Positions 27,823 through 37,367 of a DNA stretch of 64,000 nt are shown here, in pieces. The position numbers were made by a program, and so were the translations under genes. Positions within the stretch are counted from its first letter, which is position 1. Each line of letters starts with the position of its first letter. This DNA comes from CAYUQT01 sp964446835 (GTDB lineage Bacteria; Planctomycetota; Phycisphaerae; UBA1845; JAFGLZ01), in NCBI GenBank assembly GCA_964446835.1, contig CAYUQT010000041.1, positions 1 through 64,000 of the forward strand. The letters are read 5' to 3'. The notes under the pieces are model-generated. The model did no database searches. It was not told where the DNA came from and saw nothing but the letters and a program-made list of their open reading frames with translations.

Positions 27823-28016
27823 GATGTGCAGAACGGTCAGACGACCGAGCAAGGACTTGCCTCTCGCTCTAGCTTATACCGAATGAACGGCAATTCCACC
27901 AGTCTCTGCATAGAAGTCCTGTACTCCGAAACCAAACTCGCCTCCCTTCTAGGCGGGTGCCACAGGTGCTATGCTTGCGACCGCAGTGGGACAACCTGCA
28001 AAAGGAGCCAGACCTG

Positions 28017-30110
28017 ATGACACGAACAGGCATCACGATGTGCATACTGGGCTGTCTTGCGATACCCACAGAGATCCATGCCGTTTCGGTGGAACCCGAC
28101 GAAATAGCCGCCGCCCAGGCGTGGCGATCTGCGACGTTTAAGAATGGGCAGACGCTGCCGTTTTCGTTCACGTACGCAGACCGCCCCTCGGCGGAACTGT
28201 TGACGGGCTGGGAATCCACGTCCGGCGAGAAGCGGCTCGACGATGCCCGCACGGAGCATACGCTGACCTGCACCGATCCGCAGACGAAACTCACCCTGCA
28301 ATGCGTGGCGGTCGCGTACAAAGACTTCCCGACCATCGAGTGGACGCTCCATTTGCGGAACGCCGGCGCTGCGGATACACCGATCGTGGCGGACCTCCAG
28401 GCCCTGGACGCACGTTTCCAGCGGAGTGCGGACGGTGAGTTCACACTGCACCACTACACCGGCAGCCCGTGCCAACCGAATGATTTTGAACCCCACGAAA
28501 CGGTGCTGGCCCCGAAGGCGGTCAAGCAGATTACGGCGGCGGGCGGGCGGCCGACCAGCAGCGACCTGTCCTACTTCAACATTGCATGGCCCGGCGAGGG
28601 TGTGATCGTCGCCGTGGGCTGGCCGGGCCAGTGGGCGGCCACATTCGCGCGCGATGAGGCCAACGGCCTGCGAATTCGCGCCGGGCAGGAACGGACCCGC
28701 TTCAAGCTGCACCCCGGCGAGGAGGTCCGTTCGCCGCTGATCGCACTCCAGTTCTACAAGGGTGACCACATCCGATCGCAGAACGTCTGGCGGCAGTGGA
28801 TGGTGGCCCACAACCTGCCAAGGCCCGGCGGCAACCTTCCGCCGCCGCTCTGGACACCCTGCAGTTCGCACCAGTTCGGTGAGATGATCCACGCCAACGA
28901 GGACAATCAGAAGGCGTTCATCGACCGCTATGTCGAAGAAGGCCTCAAGCCCGATTACTGGTGGATGGATGCGGGCTGGTACATCAACAACGGTACCTGG
29001 GTGAACACCGGCACCTGGCAGGTCGATCCCAATCGCTTCCCTCGCGGACTGCGGGCCGTCAGCGACCATGCCCACGCCAAGGGCATCAAGATTATCACAT
29101 GGTTTGAGCCCGAACGGGTGACCAAGGGCACGTGGCTCTACGAGAAGCACCCGGAATGGCTGCTCCCACCGAAAGGCTTGCCCAAGCCCCTGAGCTATCA
29201 GAACGACTGGAAACTCCTGAACCTCGGCGACCCGAACGCCCGCGAGTGGCTGACGAACCATGTGGACAGGATTCTGACGGAACAAGGCATCGACCTCTAT
29301 CGGCAGGATTTCAACATGGACCCGCTCTGCTTCTGGAGGGCTAACGATGCCGAGGACCGCCAGGGCATCACCGAGAACAAGCACGTGGTGGGCTACCTGG
29401 CGTACTGGGACGAACTGCGCCGCCGGCATCCGAACATGCTCATCGACACCTGTGCCTCAGGCGGTCGGCGGCTCGACCTGGAGACCCTCCGCCGGTCGGT
29501 GCCGTTCATCCGAAGCGACTTCCTGTTCGAACCCACGGCGGAGCAGTGTCACATGTACGGCATCTCGTTCTGGATCCCCTATCACGGTACCGGCGTGGTC
29601 GACGCGGCCTCCATGAAGGAGTCGAAAATTATCCCGCCGGCGTGGATGCCGAAGGACGAAAAGGGCCGGATCGCCTCGGACAGCTACCTGTATCGCAGCG
29701 TTATGTCTCCACACCTCACCCCGTGCTTCGACATGCGCAAGCAGAACATCGACTACGCCACCCTGCGCAAGCTGACAGCCCAGTGGCGGCAGATCGCCCC
29801 ATGCTATTACGGCGACTACTATCCCCTGACGCCGTACAGCAAGACCAACGACCGGTGGATGGCCTGGCAGTTCGACCGGCCGGACCTTAAGGAAGGGATG
29901 GTCCAGGCATTTCGGCGCGGCGGCAGCCCGTCTGAGATCGAGCGATTCAAACTGCACGGCCTTGAAGCCGAGGCCCGTTACGCCGTCATCAACCTTGACG
30001 TCGCGAGCACGACCGAGATGACGGGACGCCAACTGATGGAAGAAGGCCTCTCGGTTCGCATCCCGGAGCCACTGGGGGCCGGCATCGTTACGTACAAGAA
30101 GGCCAACTGA
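28017..30110 (+). CDS. Alpha-galactosidase, GH36 family, exported
   Basis: The enzyme hydrolyses terminal alpha-1,6 or alpha-1,3 galactose from oligosaccharides. It is 697 residues long with a signal peptide (residues 1-22). The N-terminal beta-supersandwich is followed by the catalytic barrel: DYWWMDAGWY near residue 318, WFEPERV near 362, nucleophile Asp431 in YRQDFN, CASGGRRLDLET near 480, and RSDFLFEP near 500, where the acid/base Asp is expected. A C-terminal beta domain closes it. AAGGAG nine bases before ATG 28017 fixes the start. It is the first gene of a ten-gene run, with the next start only 13 bases after its stop. Confidence 0.92.
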   Translation: MTRTGITMCILGCLAIPTEIHAVSVEPDEIAAAQAWRSATFKNGQTLPFSFTYADRPSAELLTGWESTSGEKRLDDARTEHTLTCTDPQTKLTLQCVAVAYKDFPTIEWTLHLRNAGAADTPIVADLQALDARFQRSADGEFTLHHYTGSPCQPNDFEPHETVLAPKAVKQITAAGGRPTSSDLSYFNIAWPGEGVIVAVGWPGQWAATFARDEANGLRIRAGQERTRFKLHPGEEVRSPLIALQFYKGDHIRSQNVWRQWMVAHNLPRPGGNLPPPLWTPCSSHQFGEMIHANEDNQKAFIDRYVEEGLKPDYWWMDAGWYINNGTWVNTGTWQVDPNRFPRGLRAVSDHAHAKGIKIITWFEPERVTKGTWLYEKHPEWLLPPKGLPKPLSYQNDWKLLNLGDPNAREWLTNHVDRILTEQGIDLYRQDFNMDPLCFWRANDAEDRQGITENKHVVGYLAYWDELRRRHPNMLIDTCASGGRRLDLETLRRSVPFIRSDFLFEPTAEQCHMYGISFWIPYHGTGVVDAASMKESKIIPPAWMPKDEKGRIASDSYLYRSVMSPHLTPCFDMRKQNIDYATLRKLTAQWRQIAPCYYGDYYPLTPYSKTNDRWMAWQFDRPDLKEGMVQAFRRGGSPSEIERFKLHGLEAEARYAVINLDVASTTEMTGRQLMEEGLSVRIPEPLGAGIVTYKKAN

Positions 30111-30123
30111 GGGAGGCTGTTGG

Positions 30124-32148
30124 ATGTTAATGAAACCGCAACCTTGGGTCGTGACGCTGCTGTTGCTTGGAATTGTGCCTGCGATAGCCGCAGCACAGGT
30201 CGATCAGGGGGCGGCGAAGAAGGATGCTGCTACGCCGGCCAAGACAACGGCTCCGGCCGGCCCGCGACACGTTGAGACGACGGGCTTTGCCGCCTATCCA
30301 CCCGTCTTCGCCAGACAGGCCAAGACACTGGACCCGCTTGCCCTCGCTCGACTGTCCTGGAAGGGGTGGATCAGCAAGCGGGGGATTCCGTGGGGGATGA
30401 CGGCAGACCTTCAACCCACGTTGAGGTTGAGCTTCGACTGTCGGGCACTGCCGTGGCCGAGTATCAAGCAGCACAGCGTGGACGGCCCCGACAACAACAT
30501 GCGTGCGGTGGACGGGCTGGCGCTGCTGCACGCGATGCTCGGCGATGAGATGAAAGACGATCCCGCCGAGGCCGGCATCATCGCCTATCTCGCTTCGTGT
30601 ACGGACCCACAGACGGGTATCCCGTACAGCCCCGACTCCATGGCGCGATCCTGCGCCATCGGTCACGGCGAACATACCAAGAACATGATGCTGATGTACA
30701 AGTACACCGGCCAGGAGAAGTATCGCGAGTGGGCGAGACGCGCATTGGAGACACTGCGCCGATATGCCACAGTCCGAGACAGACCGGGCATTGGCAAGGT
30801 CGCCGCGTACTATCAAGGGATGTTCGCCCCTGGATCACCACCGGCCACCGAAACCAAGGACCCCACGCTCGGCGGTTGGCTGCACCTGGCCGTCGGCTGG
30901 AACCTGTGGGCCTTCTCGCAGTGGTATGAACTGACCGGCGACGCGAATGCCCTCGACTTCGCCGTCGCCCTGGCCAACCGGCTCTGCAACAGCGAGGATC
31001 CCAAAGGAAACGACGGCTCGCTGCGGCCGGACGGCTCCTTCGGCGGCACCGACCAGGCGAGCAGTGCGAGTTGGCACATGCACGGCCACACCCATTGCCT
31101 CCCCGGACTGATGCACCTGGGCGGCCAGCTCATCAAGGCGGGGCAGAAAGACACCGGCCTGCGCATGATCGGTCAGACCCGCCGCACCTTCGATTGGCTG
31201 TATGACCCCGCCCGCAATCCGGATGCCGGCAGCCTGACCGGCTGGCTCGGCGAATGGCTGATGGTTGCCACAGGGTGGCCCCGCAAGACCGACTGCGAGG
31301 GCTGCACCATGGGAGACATGGTTCAGACGGCGGTCATGCTGGGCGCGGCAAGCCGCATTGACCCGAGGCTGGCGGACTGTGTTGGCTATTATGATTGGGC
31401 TGAGCAGATCTTCACGTGCCAATTGGTCGAGCAAGTGTTTCGTGTCACTCCCCGATATGCGGCCGTGGTGAAGGAATGCATTCAGAAGCGAGTGGCCAAG
31501 GACATGGCCAAGGCCTCGCCCGAGGACCGCGCGGCCGAGGTGAAACGTCGCTACGACGAAGCGATGGCCACCGCCGAACGAATGGTCGGTCAGCCGCTGG
31601 GCATCTGCGGATTCCCTGACTGGGTCAATCATCTGCCTTCGGACCTTGATCCGGAACTGCCCGGCATCCACATGCAGGGTTGTTGCGCGGACGCGACCAT
31701 CCGGGCGGCGCACGCGATCTGGTCGGAGACGGTAACGGGCGACGCGAACGAAACCCGGATCAACCTGGCGTTCAATAGGACCTCGCCGCTGGTCGACGTG
31801 GTATCCTGTTTGCCGCATCGCGGAGAGGTGGATGTCGTCGTCAAGGCCGCAAGCAGGGTGCTCGTACGGGTCCCGGAATGGGCACCGCGGCAACAGGTGA
31901 AAGCCTATGTCGATTCCAAGCCGGTGCAGGTGACGTGGGAAAGGTCCTACGTGGCCTTTGACCACACGGCGGCAGGTCAACGACTGACGGTGACCTATCC
32001 GCTCCGTATCGCGTCCGTTCGCGAGCGGATCAACGGCGTCGAGTACACCGAACGGTGGCGCGGCAACACGATCGTGGACATCAGCCCCCCGGGTAAATGG
32101 ATCCCCATATTCAACCGGCCGGAACTGGAACGTGAAACGGTTCCCTGA
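30124..32148 (+). CDS. Exported GH127/DUF1680-like glycoside hydrolase
   Basis: The 674-residue protein has a signal peptide (to about residue 25, IAAAQ) and a long (alpha/alpha) toroid followed by beta domains ending in VRVPEW and GNTIVDISPPG. It shows the metal-thiolate site expected of beta-L-arabinofuranosidase-type enzymes: a Glu-Gly-Cys in CEGCTMGDM near residue 395 and a Cys-Cys pair in QGCCADA near 520. In GH127 the first Cys of such a pair is the nucleophile and the others hold zinc. The sequence is distant from the founding enzymes, so the sugar may differ. A GGGAGG precedes ATG 30124. A paralogue lies at 50859-52670. Confidence 0.72.
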   Translation: MLMKPQPWVVTLLLLGIVPAIAAAQVDQGAAKKDAATPAKTTAPAGPRHVETTGFAAYPPVFARQAKTLDPLALARLSWKGWISKRGIPWGMTADLQPTLRLSFDCRALPWPSIKQHSVDGPDNNMRAVDGLALLHAMLGDEMKDDPAEAGIIAYLASCTDPQTGIPYSPDSMARSCAIGHGEHTKNMMLMYKYTGQEKYREWARRALETLRRYATVRDRPGIGKVAAYYQGMFAPGSPPATETKDPTLGGWLHLAVGWNLWAFSQWYELTGDANALDFAVALANRLCNSEDPKGNDGSLRPDGSFGGTDQASSASWHMHGHTHCLPGLMHLGGQLIKAGQKDTGLRMIGQTRRTFDWLYDPARNPDAGSLTGWLGEWLMVATGWPRKTDCEGCTMGDMVQTAVMLGAASRIDPRLADCVGYYDWAEQIFTCQLVEQVFRVTPRYAAVVKECIQKRVAKDMAKASPEDRAAEVKRRYDEAMATAERMVGQPLGICGFPDWVNHLPSDLDPELPGIHMQGCCADATIRAAHAIWSETVTGDANETRINLAFNRTSPLVDVVSCLPHRGEVDVVVKAASRVLVRVPEWAPRQQVKAYVDSKPVQVTWERSYVAFDHTAAGQRLTVTYPLRIASVRERINGVEYTERWRGNTIVDISPPGKWIPIFNRPELERETVP

Positions 32149-32162
32149 GGTTTCAGAACACT

Positions 32163-33266
32163 ATGTTCTTCGAGACAACTCTCGCGCGGCATCAGGCGTT
32201 CTGGGAACGGCGGCAAACCGACCGGCCTCTCCTGGGGGTCAACGTCGGCTTCTTCATCAACCATCGTTTCCCCCGTGTCATGTCTCGGCTGCCACAAGGG
32301 CTTGTCGGGCCCCAGGACATACCGGTTGATGCATTCCTGGAGGATTGTGACGACCTCTACCGGTCTCATAGCGGGCTGGGCGACTATCCCTTCGTCAGTG
32401 CGCCGTTCGTAGGCGTTCCGTGGCTCGAAGCAATCGCCGGCTGCCCGATCTGGTCTTCGCCCACCGGCCTCTGGGCCGAGCCGTGCCTGGCCGATTGGGG
32501 AAGCTGGCGGTGGCCCGAATCGGTGCGCGACAACCCGTGGACGGGCAAGCTGCTGGAACTGATGCAGGCCCTGGTTCGGCACGGCGGCGGAAGGTACCCG
32601 GTGGCACCGACATTGATGCGCGGTCCGGCAGACATCCTGTCGGCGATGCGCGGAGCCACGCAGTTTCCGTTGGACCTCCTGGACCAGCCCACGGTCGTCG
32701 TCCCCGCACTTGAACAATGTGCCAGGATCTGGACCGAGGTCGGGCAGGCCCAGATGGAGCTGATTCCGGAATCCGACGAAGGCTACATGGCCGGTGATGC
32801 CGCTCTGCGATCGTGGGCGCCCGGAAGAATCATCTGGCTTCAGGAGGACGCGATGTCGTTGATGTCGCCCTCACTGTACCATGAGCTGGTTGCACCGATC
32901 GACCGGCGATTGGCAGATGAGTTCGCCAGTACAGTGTATCACCTGCACGGCTCCGCCTTGTGGGCCATCGACGAGGTCTTGAGCATTCCGGGTGTGGACG
33001 TCGTCGAACTGAATCTCGAGGCGGCCGCATGCGACCTTGAGGGGACGTTTGCCGGTTGGAAGAAGATCCAGGCGAGAAAGCCTCTGGTGATCTGGAGGAT
33101 GTACGGGCCGGATTTCCGTCGCTGGCTCGAAAGGGTCCTGGCAGAGATCCCGTGGAATGGGCTTTCGGTTCAGGTGTCGGTGTCCGACGCGGCGGATGCC
33201 CGAAAGGTGTGTGACGAGTTCTCGGAGGCGGTGGCCGCCGTCCAGAGAGCCCAAACGAAGCCATGA
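32163..33266 (+). CDS. Uroporphyrinogen-decarboxylase-superfamily-like protein
   Basis: The 367-residue product resembles the URO-D/MtaA fold rather than true HemE. Readable blocks are FWERRQTDRPLLGV near the start, GVPWLEAIAGCPIW, MRGPADILSAMRG near 165, WLQEDAMSLMSPSLYHE near 225 and a YHLHGSALWAID near 260, which would sit at the metal or substrate pocket of methyltransferase members. It overlaps in all these blocks with the protein at 41543-42622. Position three in the sugar operon argues for carbohydrate or one-carbon work, not heme synthesis. No corrinoid protein is nearby. The ribosome site (GAGG, 12 bases upstream) is weak. Confidence 0.65.
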   Translation: MFFETTLARHQAFWERRQTDRPLLGVNVGFFINHRFPRVMSRLPQGLVGPQDIPVDAFLEDCDDLYRSHSGLGDYPFVSAPFVGVPWLEAIAGCPIWSSPTGLWAEPCLADWGSWRWPESVRDNPWTGKLLELMQALVRHGGGRYPVAPTLMRGPADILSAMRGATQFPLDLLDQPTVVVPALEQCARIWTEVGQAQMELIPESDEGYMAGDAALRSWAPGRIIWLQEDAMSLMSPSLYHELVAPIDRRLADEFASTVYHLHGSALWAIDEVLSIPGVDVVELNLEAAACDLEGTFAGWKKIQARKPLVIWRMYGPDFRRWLERVLAEIPWNGLSVQVSVSDAADARKVCDEFSEAVAAVQRAQTKP

Positions 33267-33349
33267 GGAGATTCGGAGAAGAACCTCATTCTCTGAACTT
33301 CCGACTGTCGCCTTTGCGTTGCATTGGTTGAGACCCAGGAGCGAAGCTG

Positions 33350-34510
33350 ATGAAGATCACGAAGATTGAAACCTACGCGGTCGGGGCCGGCTGGAAGAAC
33401 TGGCTGTTCGTCAAGGTCATCACCGACGACGGACTCTATGGTATCAGCGAGGCCACGATCAACGGGTTCATCAAGACGACGGAGGCGGCGGTTCATGAAC
33501 TGGCGCATCTGGTCGTAGGCAAGGACCCTCGGCAGGTCAACGCGATTGCGAGAGCCGTCATCAAGACCATTCAGGACGCCGGCCACATCCACCGGCTGGT
33601 GATGGCCGCCGTCGAGGTGGCCTGTTGGGACATCCTGGGCAAGTCCTTGGGCGTGCCGATCTATCAGTTGCTGGGCGGCAAGCATCGTGACTCGATCCTC
33701 GCCTATGCGAATGGGTGGTATCGCGCCGAGCGGACCCCGGAGCAGTTCGTCAAGACCGCCGAGACTGTCGTCGGCATGGGGTTTCGCGCGCTCAAACTGG
33801 ACCCCTTCGGCCTGGCCCAGGGGTTCATCAGCGAGAAGGACCTGCAGGTTGCCTACGACATCATCCAGGCGTTGCGAGAACGGTTTGGGCGCGACCTCAT
33901 GATCATGATCGACGTGCACACGCGATTCGCCCCGTGCGAGGCGATCCGCGCCGCACAGAGGCTCGCCCCATTGGGTATCTTCTGGTGGGAGGAGCCCACA
34001 ACCGGAGAACGCGAGCAGCCGACCAACGAGATGGCTGCCCATTGTCCGATCAGCGTCGCGACGGGCGAGCAGTTTGACAAGGTGGGACGGTTCGTCACCC
34101 TCGCACAGGGCGGCGGAGTCAGCATCTTCCAGCCCGAGCCGATGTCCCTGGGCGGTATCACGAACACTATCGCCGTCGCCGCACTGGCAGAGGCCAACGG
34201 AGCATGGGTCGCCCCACATCAGAGCGGCGGGCCCGTCGCTACGGCCGTCTGTCTGCAACTGGCGGCGTGCATACCCAATTACATGATCCAGGAACACTTC
34301 GACCCATTCAACGAACCGTGGACGCAACAGCTCGTCACATGGGTGCCGAACATCAACCCGGACAATGGCCACCTTCCGCTGCCGACCGCCCCGGGGCTCG
34401 GCATCGACCTCAACATGGACGTAGTTCGTGCCCACGGCTACGATCCCGGTGCCTTCTTCGACATCCACCAGGAGGGATGGGAGAAACGCATCGGGACGCG
34501 CCGCACATGA
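33350..34510 (+). CDS. Enolase-superfamily dehydratase, galactonate-dehydratase-like (MR/MLE)
   Basis: The protein belongs to the mandelate racemase/muconate lactonising group. Its N-terminal capping domain (about 1-115) ends at WDILGKSLGVPIYQLLGG. The barrel has Asp188 and His190 in MIDVH, Glu in WWEEPT, Glu in ATGEQF and His in VAPHQSGG. The Asp-x-His pair together with this last His is the arrangement of D-galactonate and related sugar-acid dehydratases, which remove water to give 2-keto-3-deoxy acids. AGGAG eight bases upstream supports ATG 33350. With 386 residues it has the standard length. The substrate is inferred to be galactonate or a close aldonate. Confidence 0.87.
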   Translation: MKITKIETYAVGAGWKNWLFVKVITDDGLYGISEATINGFIKTTEAAVHELAHLVVGKDPRQVNAIARAVIKTIQDAGHIHRLVMAAVEVACWDILGKSLGVPIYQLLGGKHRDSILAYANGWYRAERTPEQFVKTAETVVGMGFRALKLDPFGLAQGFISEKDLQVAYDIIQALRERFGRDLMIMIDVHTRFAPCEAIRAAQRLAPLGIFWWEEPTTGEREQPTNEMAAHCPISVATGEQFDKVGRFVTLAQGGGVSIFQPEPMSLGGITNTIAVAALAEANGAWVAPHQSGGPVATAVCLQLAACIPNYMIQEHFDPFNEPWTQQLVTWVPNINPDNGHLPLPTAPGLGIDLNMDVVRAHGYDPGAFFDIHQEGWEKRIGTRRT

Positions 34511-34522
34511 GAGGTCTCTCCG

Positions 34523-35674
34523 ATGCGGATCGGCGATGGAAACGCCTTCCACGAACCGAGAGATGCGTTCCAGAATGAGGGCAGCACCTTGCACACCTTC
34601 CGCCTGAAGTACACAGGTGATTTTCTCAACGAGGATGGCCAGGTCGCAAACGGCTATCTTGGCGGCGACATTCTGGATGGCGCGAAGTGGATCCAACACG
34701 GTTTTCTCACGGATCAGGCACCGTCGCGGGATGATCCGGGTTACTGGGATCGGCTCTATTCGCTTTCGCTCGAGCCAGGACACATCGCGGATGCCGATGG
34801 CGTCGTCGTGCTCCGTCCCTATGTGAGGCGACCGACCTTCGCGGCCGGGGCGGATCGTCTCGTGGTGATCGGTCGCGCCGGTGTCGGGACGGACAAGATC
34901 GATCTGGCGGCCTGTACCGAGAACGATGTGGCCGTATTCAACGCCCCCGAGACGCTGACCCATTCGACGGCATCGGCTGCCATGTTGCTGATCCTGGCGC
35001 TGGCCAAGAAGCTGCCCGGCCAGGAACGTCTGGCCCGCTCGGGCTGTTGGCGCGAACAGGCTGCCGTTATCGGTGACGACCTGATCGGCCAGACCCTGGG
35101 GCTCGTCGGCCTGGGCCGGATCGCGACGGAGCTGATACGGCTGCTCAAGCCGTTCGACATGCGCGTGATCGCCTATTCGCGACACGCCGATTCCGCCGAA
35201 GCCAAGGCACTCGGCGTGACGCTGGTGCCCGATGTGGACACCGTGTTCCAGACGGCCGACTATGTCAGTCTGCACTGGCAACTCGATGATCGCAGCCGAG
35301 GCCGAATCGGCGAGCGTGAATTCCGGCTGATGAAACCCACGGCCTATTTCGTCAATACGGCTCGCGGCGAGATCGTCCGCCAGGACGCATTGGTCCGTGC
35401 CCTGCGCGAAAGGTGGATCGCCGGGGCAGGTCTGGATGTGTTCGAACACGAACCACTGCCGGTCGACGATCCGTTGATGGGCCTAGACAACGTCATTCTC
35501 ACCCCACACTGGCTTCCGACCACGCACAAGGTGGTGCGGGACGTGATGGGGATGATGGCCCGGGGAATGGTGCGTGCTTCCCGCGGACAGATCCCCGACA
35601 ATATCGTGAACGCGGACGTCCTGGATCGACCGGGATTCCTTGCGAAGCTGGCTCGCTTCGAGGTGAACCGATAA
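34523..35674 (+). CDS. D-isomer-specific 2-hydroxyacid dehydrogenase
   Basis: The NAD(P)-dependent enzyme interconverts 2-hydroxy and 2-keto acids. It is longer than usual (383 residues) because about 60 residues precede the substrate-binding domain. The nucleotide motif LGLVGLGRIATEL lies near residue 192, catalytic Arg in NTARGEI near 275, Glu in VFEHEPLP near 310 and His in LTPHW near 331. It starts 12 bases after the dehydratase stop with GAGG upstream, consistent with translational coupling. In this operon it probably reduces or oxidises a sugar-derived keto acid. Confidence 0.87.
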   Translation: MRIGDGNAFHEPRDAFQNEGSTLHTFRLKYTGDFLNEDGQVANGYLGGDILDGAKWIQHGFLTDQAPSRDDPGYWDRLYSLSLEPGHIADADGVVVLRPYVRRPTFAAGADRLVVIGRAGVGTDKIDLAACTENDVAVFNAPETLTHSTASAAMLLILALAKKLPGQERLARSGCWREQAAVIGDDLIGQTLGLVGLGRIATELIRLLKPFDMRVIAYSRHADSAEAKALGVTLVPDVDTVFQTADYVSLHWQLDDRSRGRIGEREFRLMKPTAYFVNTARGEIVRQDALVRALRERWIAGAGLDVFEHEPLPVDDPLMGLDNVILTPHWLPTTHKVVRDVMGMMARGMVRASRGQIPDNIVNADVLDRPGFLAKLARFEVNR

Positions 35675-35684
35675 GGAGCTCACA

Positions 35685-36482
35685 ATGAACAGCGGTCTGT
35701 TCGATCTGACGGGCAACGTCGCCGTGGTCACGGGGGCGGCACGGGGATTGGGCAAGGCCGCCGCCGTGGGGCTGGCCAGCTTCGGTGCCGACGTGGCCGC
35801 CATCGATCTGGACGCCGCACGCTGCGGCGACACCGTCGGCGACATCACGGCCCTGGGACGCCGGGCTGTCGCCTACGGCTGCGATGTGGCCGATCCGGAG
35901 GTCGTACAGGAAACGGTTCAGAGCATTCACCGTGACTTCGGACGAGTGGATGTCCTGGTGAACATCGCCGGCATTACCGCGAGGGTTCCCACAACCGATA
36001 TTCCCGCCGAAACGGTTCGGCGGCTGATGGACGTCAACTATCACGGTATGTTTTGGATGTGCCAGGCCGTCGGCAAGATCATGCTGGCGCAGGGCAAGGG
36101 AAGCATCATCAACATGTCGGCGCTTGGCGGAGGCCTGCTCGGCATGGGACGCGGCAACGCCGCCTACTGTTCGACCAAAGGGGCCATCGCCGCCCTGACG
36201 CGCGACCTTGCCTGCGAATGGGGAACCCAGGGCGTCCGGGTCAATGCCGTTGCGCCCTGCTGGTTCCAAACCGACATGAACGCCACCAGCATCTTCGCCA
36301 ACCCGAGATTCATGGAGCAGGTAATCACCAAGCTGCCGATGAAGCGGATCGGCAGACCCGAAGACCTGGTCGGCCCCATCGTGTTCCTGGCCAGCGAGGC
36401 CTCTTCGATGATCACCGGACTGCTGCTGCCCGTAGACGGCGGTGCCGCGGCGACGTGCCCGATCGAATGGCGATCGGAATAG
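35685..36482 (+). CDS. SDR-family oxidoreductase
   Basis: This is a classical short-chain dehydrogenase of 265 residues. It has TGAARGLGKA for cofactor binding near residue 17, NIAG in strand 4, a Ser in NMSALGG near 146, and the active-site pair Tyr161 and Lys165 in AAYCSTKGA. It resembles gluconate 5-dehydrogenase and related polyol/sugar-acid dehydrogenases. AAGGAG precedes ATG 35685, and only ten bases separate it from the previous stop. It contrasts with the second SDR of the operon, where the catalytic Lys position is Arg. Confidence 0.9.
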   Translation: MNSGLFDLTGNVAVVTGAARGLGKAAAVGLASFGADVAAIDLDAARCGDTVGDITALGRRAVAYGCDVADPEVVQETVQSIHRDFGRVDVLVNIAGITARVPTTDIPAETVRRLMDVNYHGMFWMCQAVGKIMLAQGKGSIINMSALGGGLLGMGRGNAAYCSTKGAIAALTRDLACEWGTQGVRVNAVAPCWFQTDMNATSIFANPRFMEQVITKLPMKRIGRPEDLVGPIVFLASEASSMITGLLLPVDGGAAATCPIEWRSE

Positions 36483-36530
36483 CCGGCAGAGAAGGCCGGC
36501 GGGTAATGATGTGAACGCAGGGAGACAGCG

Positions 36531-37316
36531 ATGAACCCACTGTGCAAGGACATCCAGCAAGTTGCCGTACCGGCCGCATCCGTTCGGCTCTGGTGGCTGG
36601 GGCAGGCAGGATTTGCCTTCAAGACGCCTGCCGGCAAGGTCGTGTACGTCGATCCCTATCTCTCCGATGCCGTCGAGCGGCTGCACGGCTTCAAGCGGCT
36701 GTCGCTGGCACCGATCTCGGCCGAGGAAGTTCGAACCGACCTGGTCGTCCTGACCCACGAGCACGATGACCATCTCGATCCCGATGCCATTCCCATCATC
36801 GCCACGAAGAACCCGAACTGCCGCTTCGCCACACCGGTTGGCTGTACCGAGGGACTGACCAAGGCGGGCGTAGCACCAAGCCGCCGGATCGTGTTGGAGG
36901 CCAATAAGCGGATCGATCTGGGCGAGGTTGTGGTTCACGCCGCACCGGCCGATCATGGCGATTTCTCGCCGTCGGCGCTGGCGCTGGTATTGGACTTCGA
37001 CGGGGTGCGAGTCATGCTCACGGGTGACACGTCGCTCCGCCCGGGGCTCTTTCAGCCGCTGATCGATCTGAAGCTCGACATGCTTCTGCCCTGCATCAAC
37101 GGCGTTTTCGGGAACATGAACCACATCGACGCCGCCCGGCTGGTGCAGGCGGCCAAGCCCCGCTACGCCGTCCCCTGCCACTATTGGACGTTCGCCGAGC
37201 AGGGAGCGGGCGATCCGGGCGGATTCATCCATGCGTGCAGGCACATGTGCCCCGAGGTTCAGGCGATGCTGTTGAGGCCCGCCGAAGGGTTCACATTGAC
37301 CCGAAGAACGAACTGA
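36531..37316 (+). CDS. MBL-fold metallohydrolase, UlaG-like
   Basis: The 261-residue protein has the metal-binding motif THEHDDHLD near residue 77 and later ligands in ADHGD, LTGDTSL and VPCHYWTF, all in the order of the metallo-beta-lactamase fold. The beginning VRLWWLGQAGFAFKT is typical of the UlaG (L-ascorbate-6-phosphate lactonase) branch, which opens sugar lactones. In the operon it would hydrolyse the lactone made by a sugar dehydrogenase. An AGGGAG precedes ATG 36531. Other MBL functions cannot be excluded. Confidence 0.85.
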   Translation: MNPLCKDIQQVAVPAASVRLWWLGQAGFAFKTPAGKVVYVDPYLSDAVERLHGFKRLSLAPISAEEVRTDLVVLTHEHDDHLDPDAIPIIATKNPNCRFATPVGCTEGLTKAGVAPSRRIVLEANKRIDLGEVVVHAAPADHGDFSPSALALVLDFDGVRVMLTGDTSLRPGLFQPLIDLKLDMLLPCINGVFGNMNHIDAARLVQAAKPRYAVPCHYWTFAEQGAGDPGGFIHACRHMCPEVQAMLLRPAEGFTLTRRTN

Positions 37317-37367
37317 AGACAGCCCGAACCGGCTCGTCATCGATTACGTCGCCGGAGGCCGGAGACA

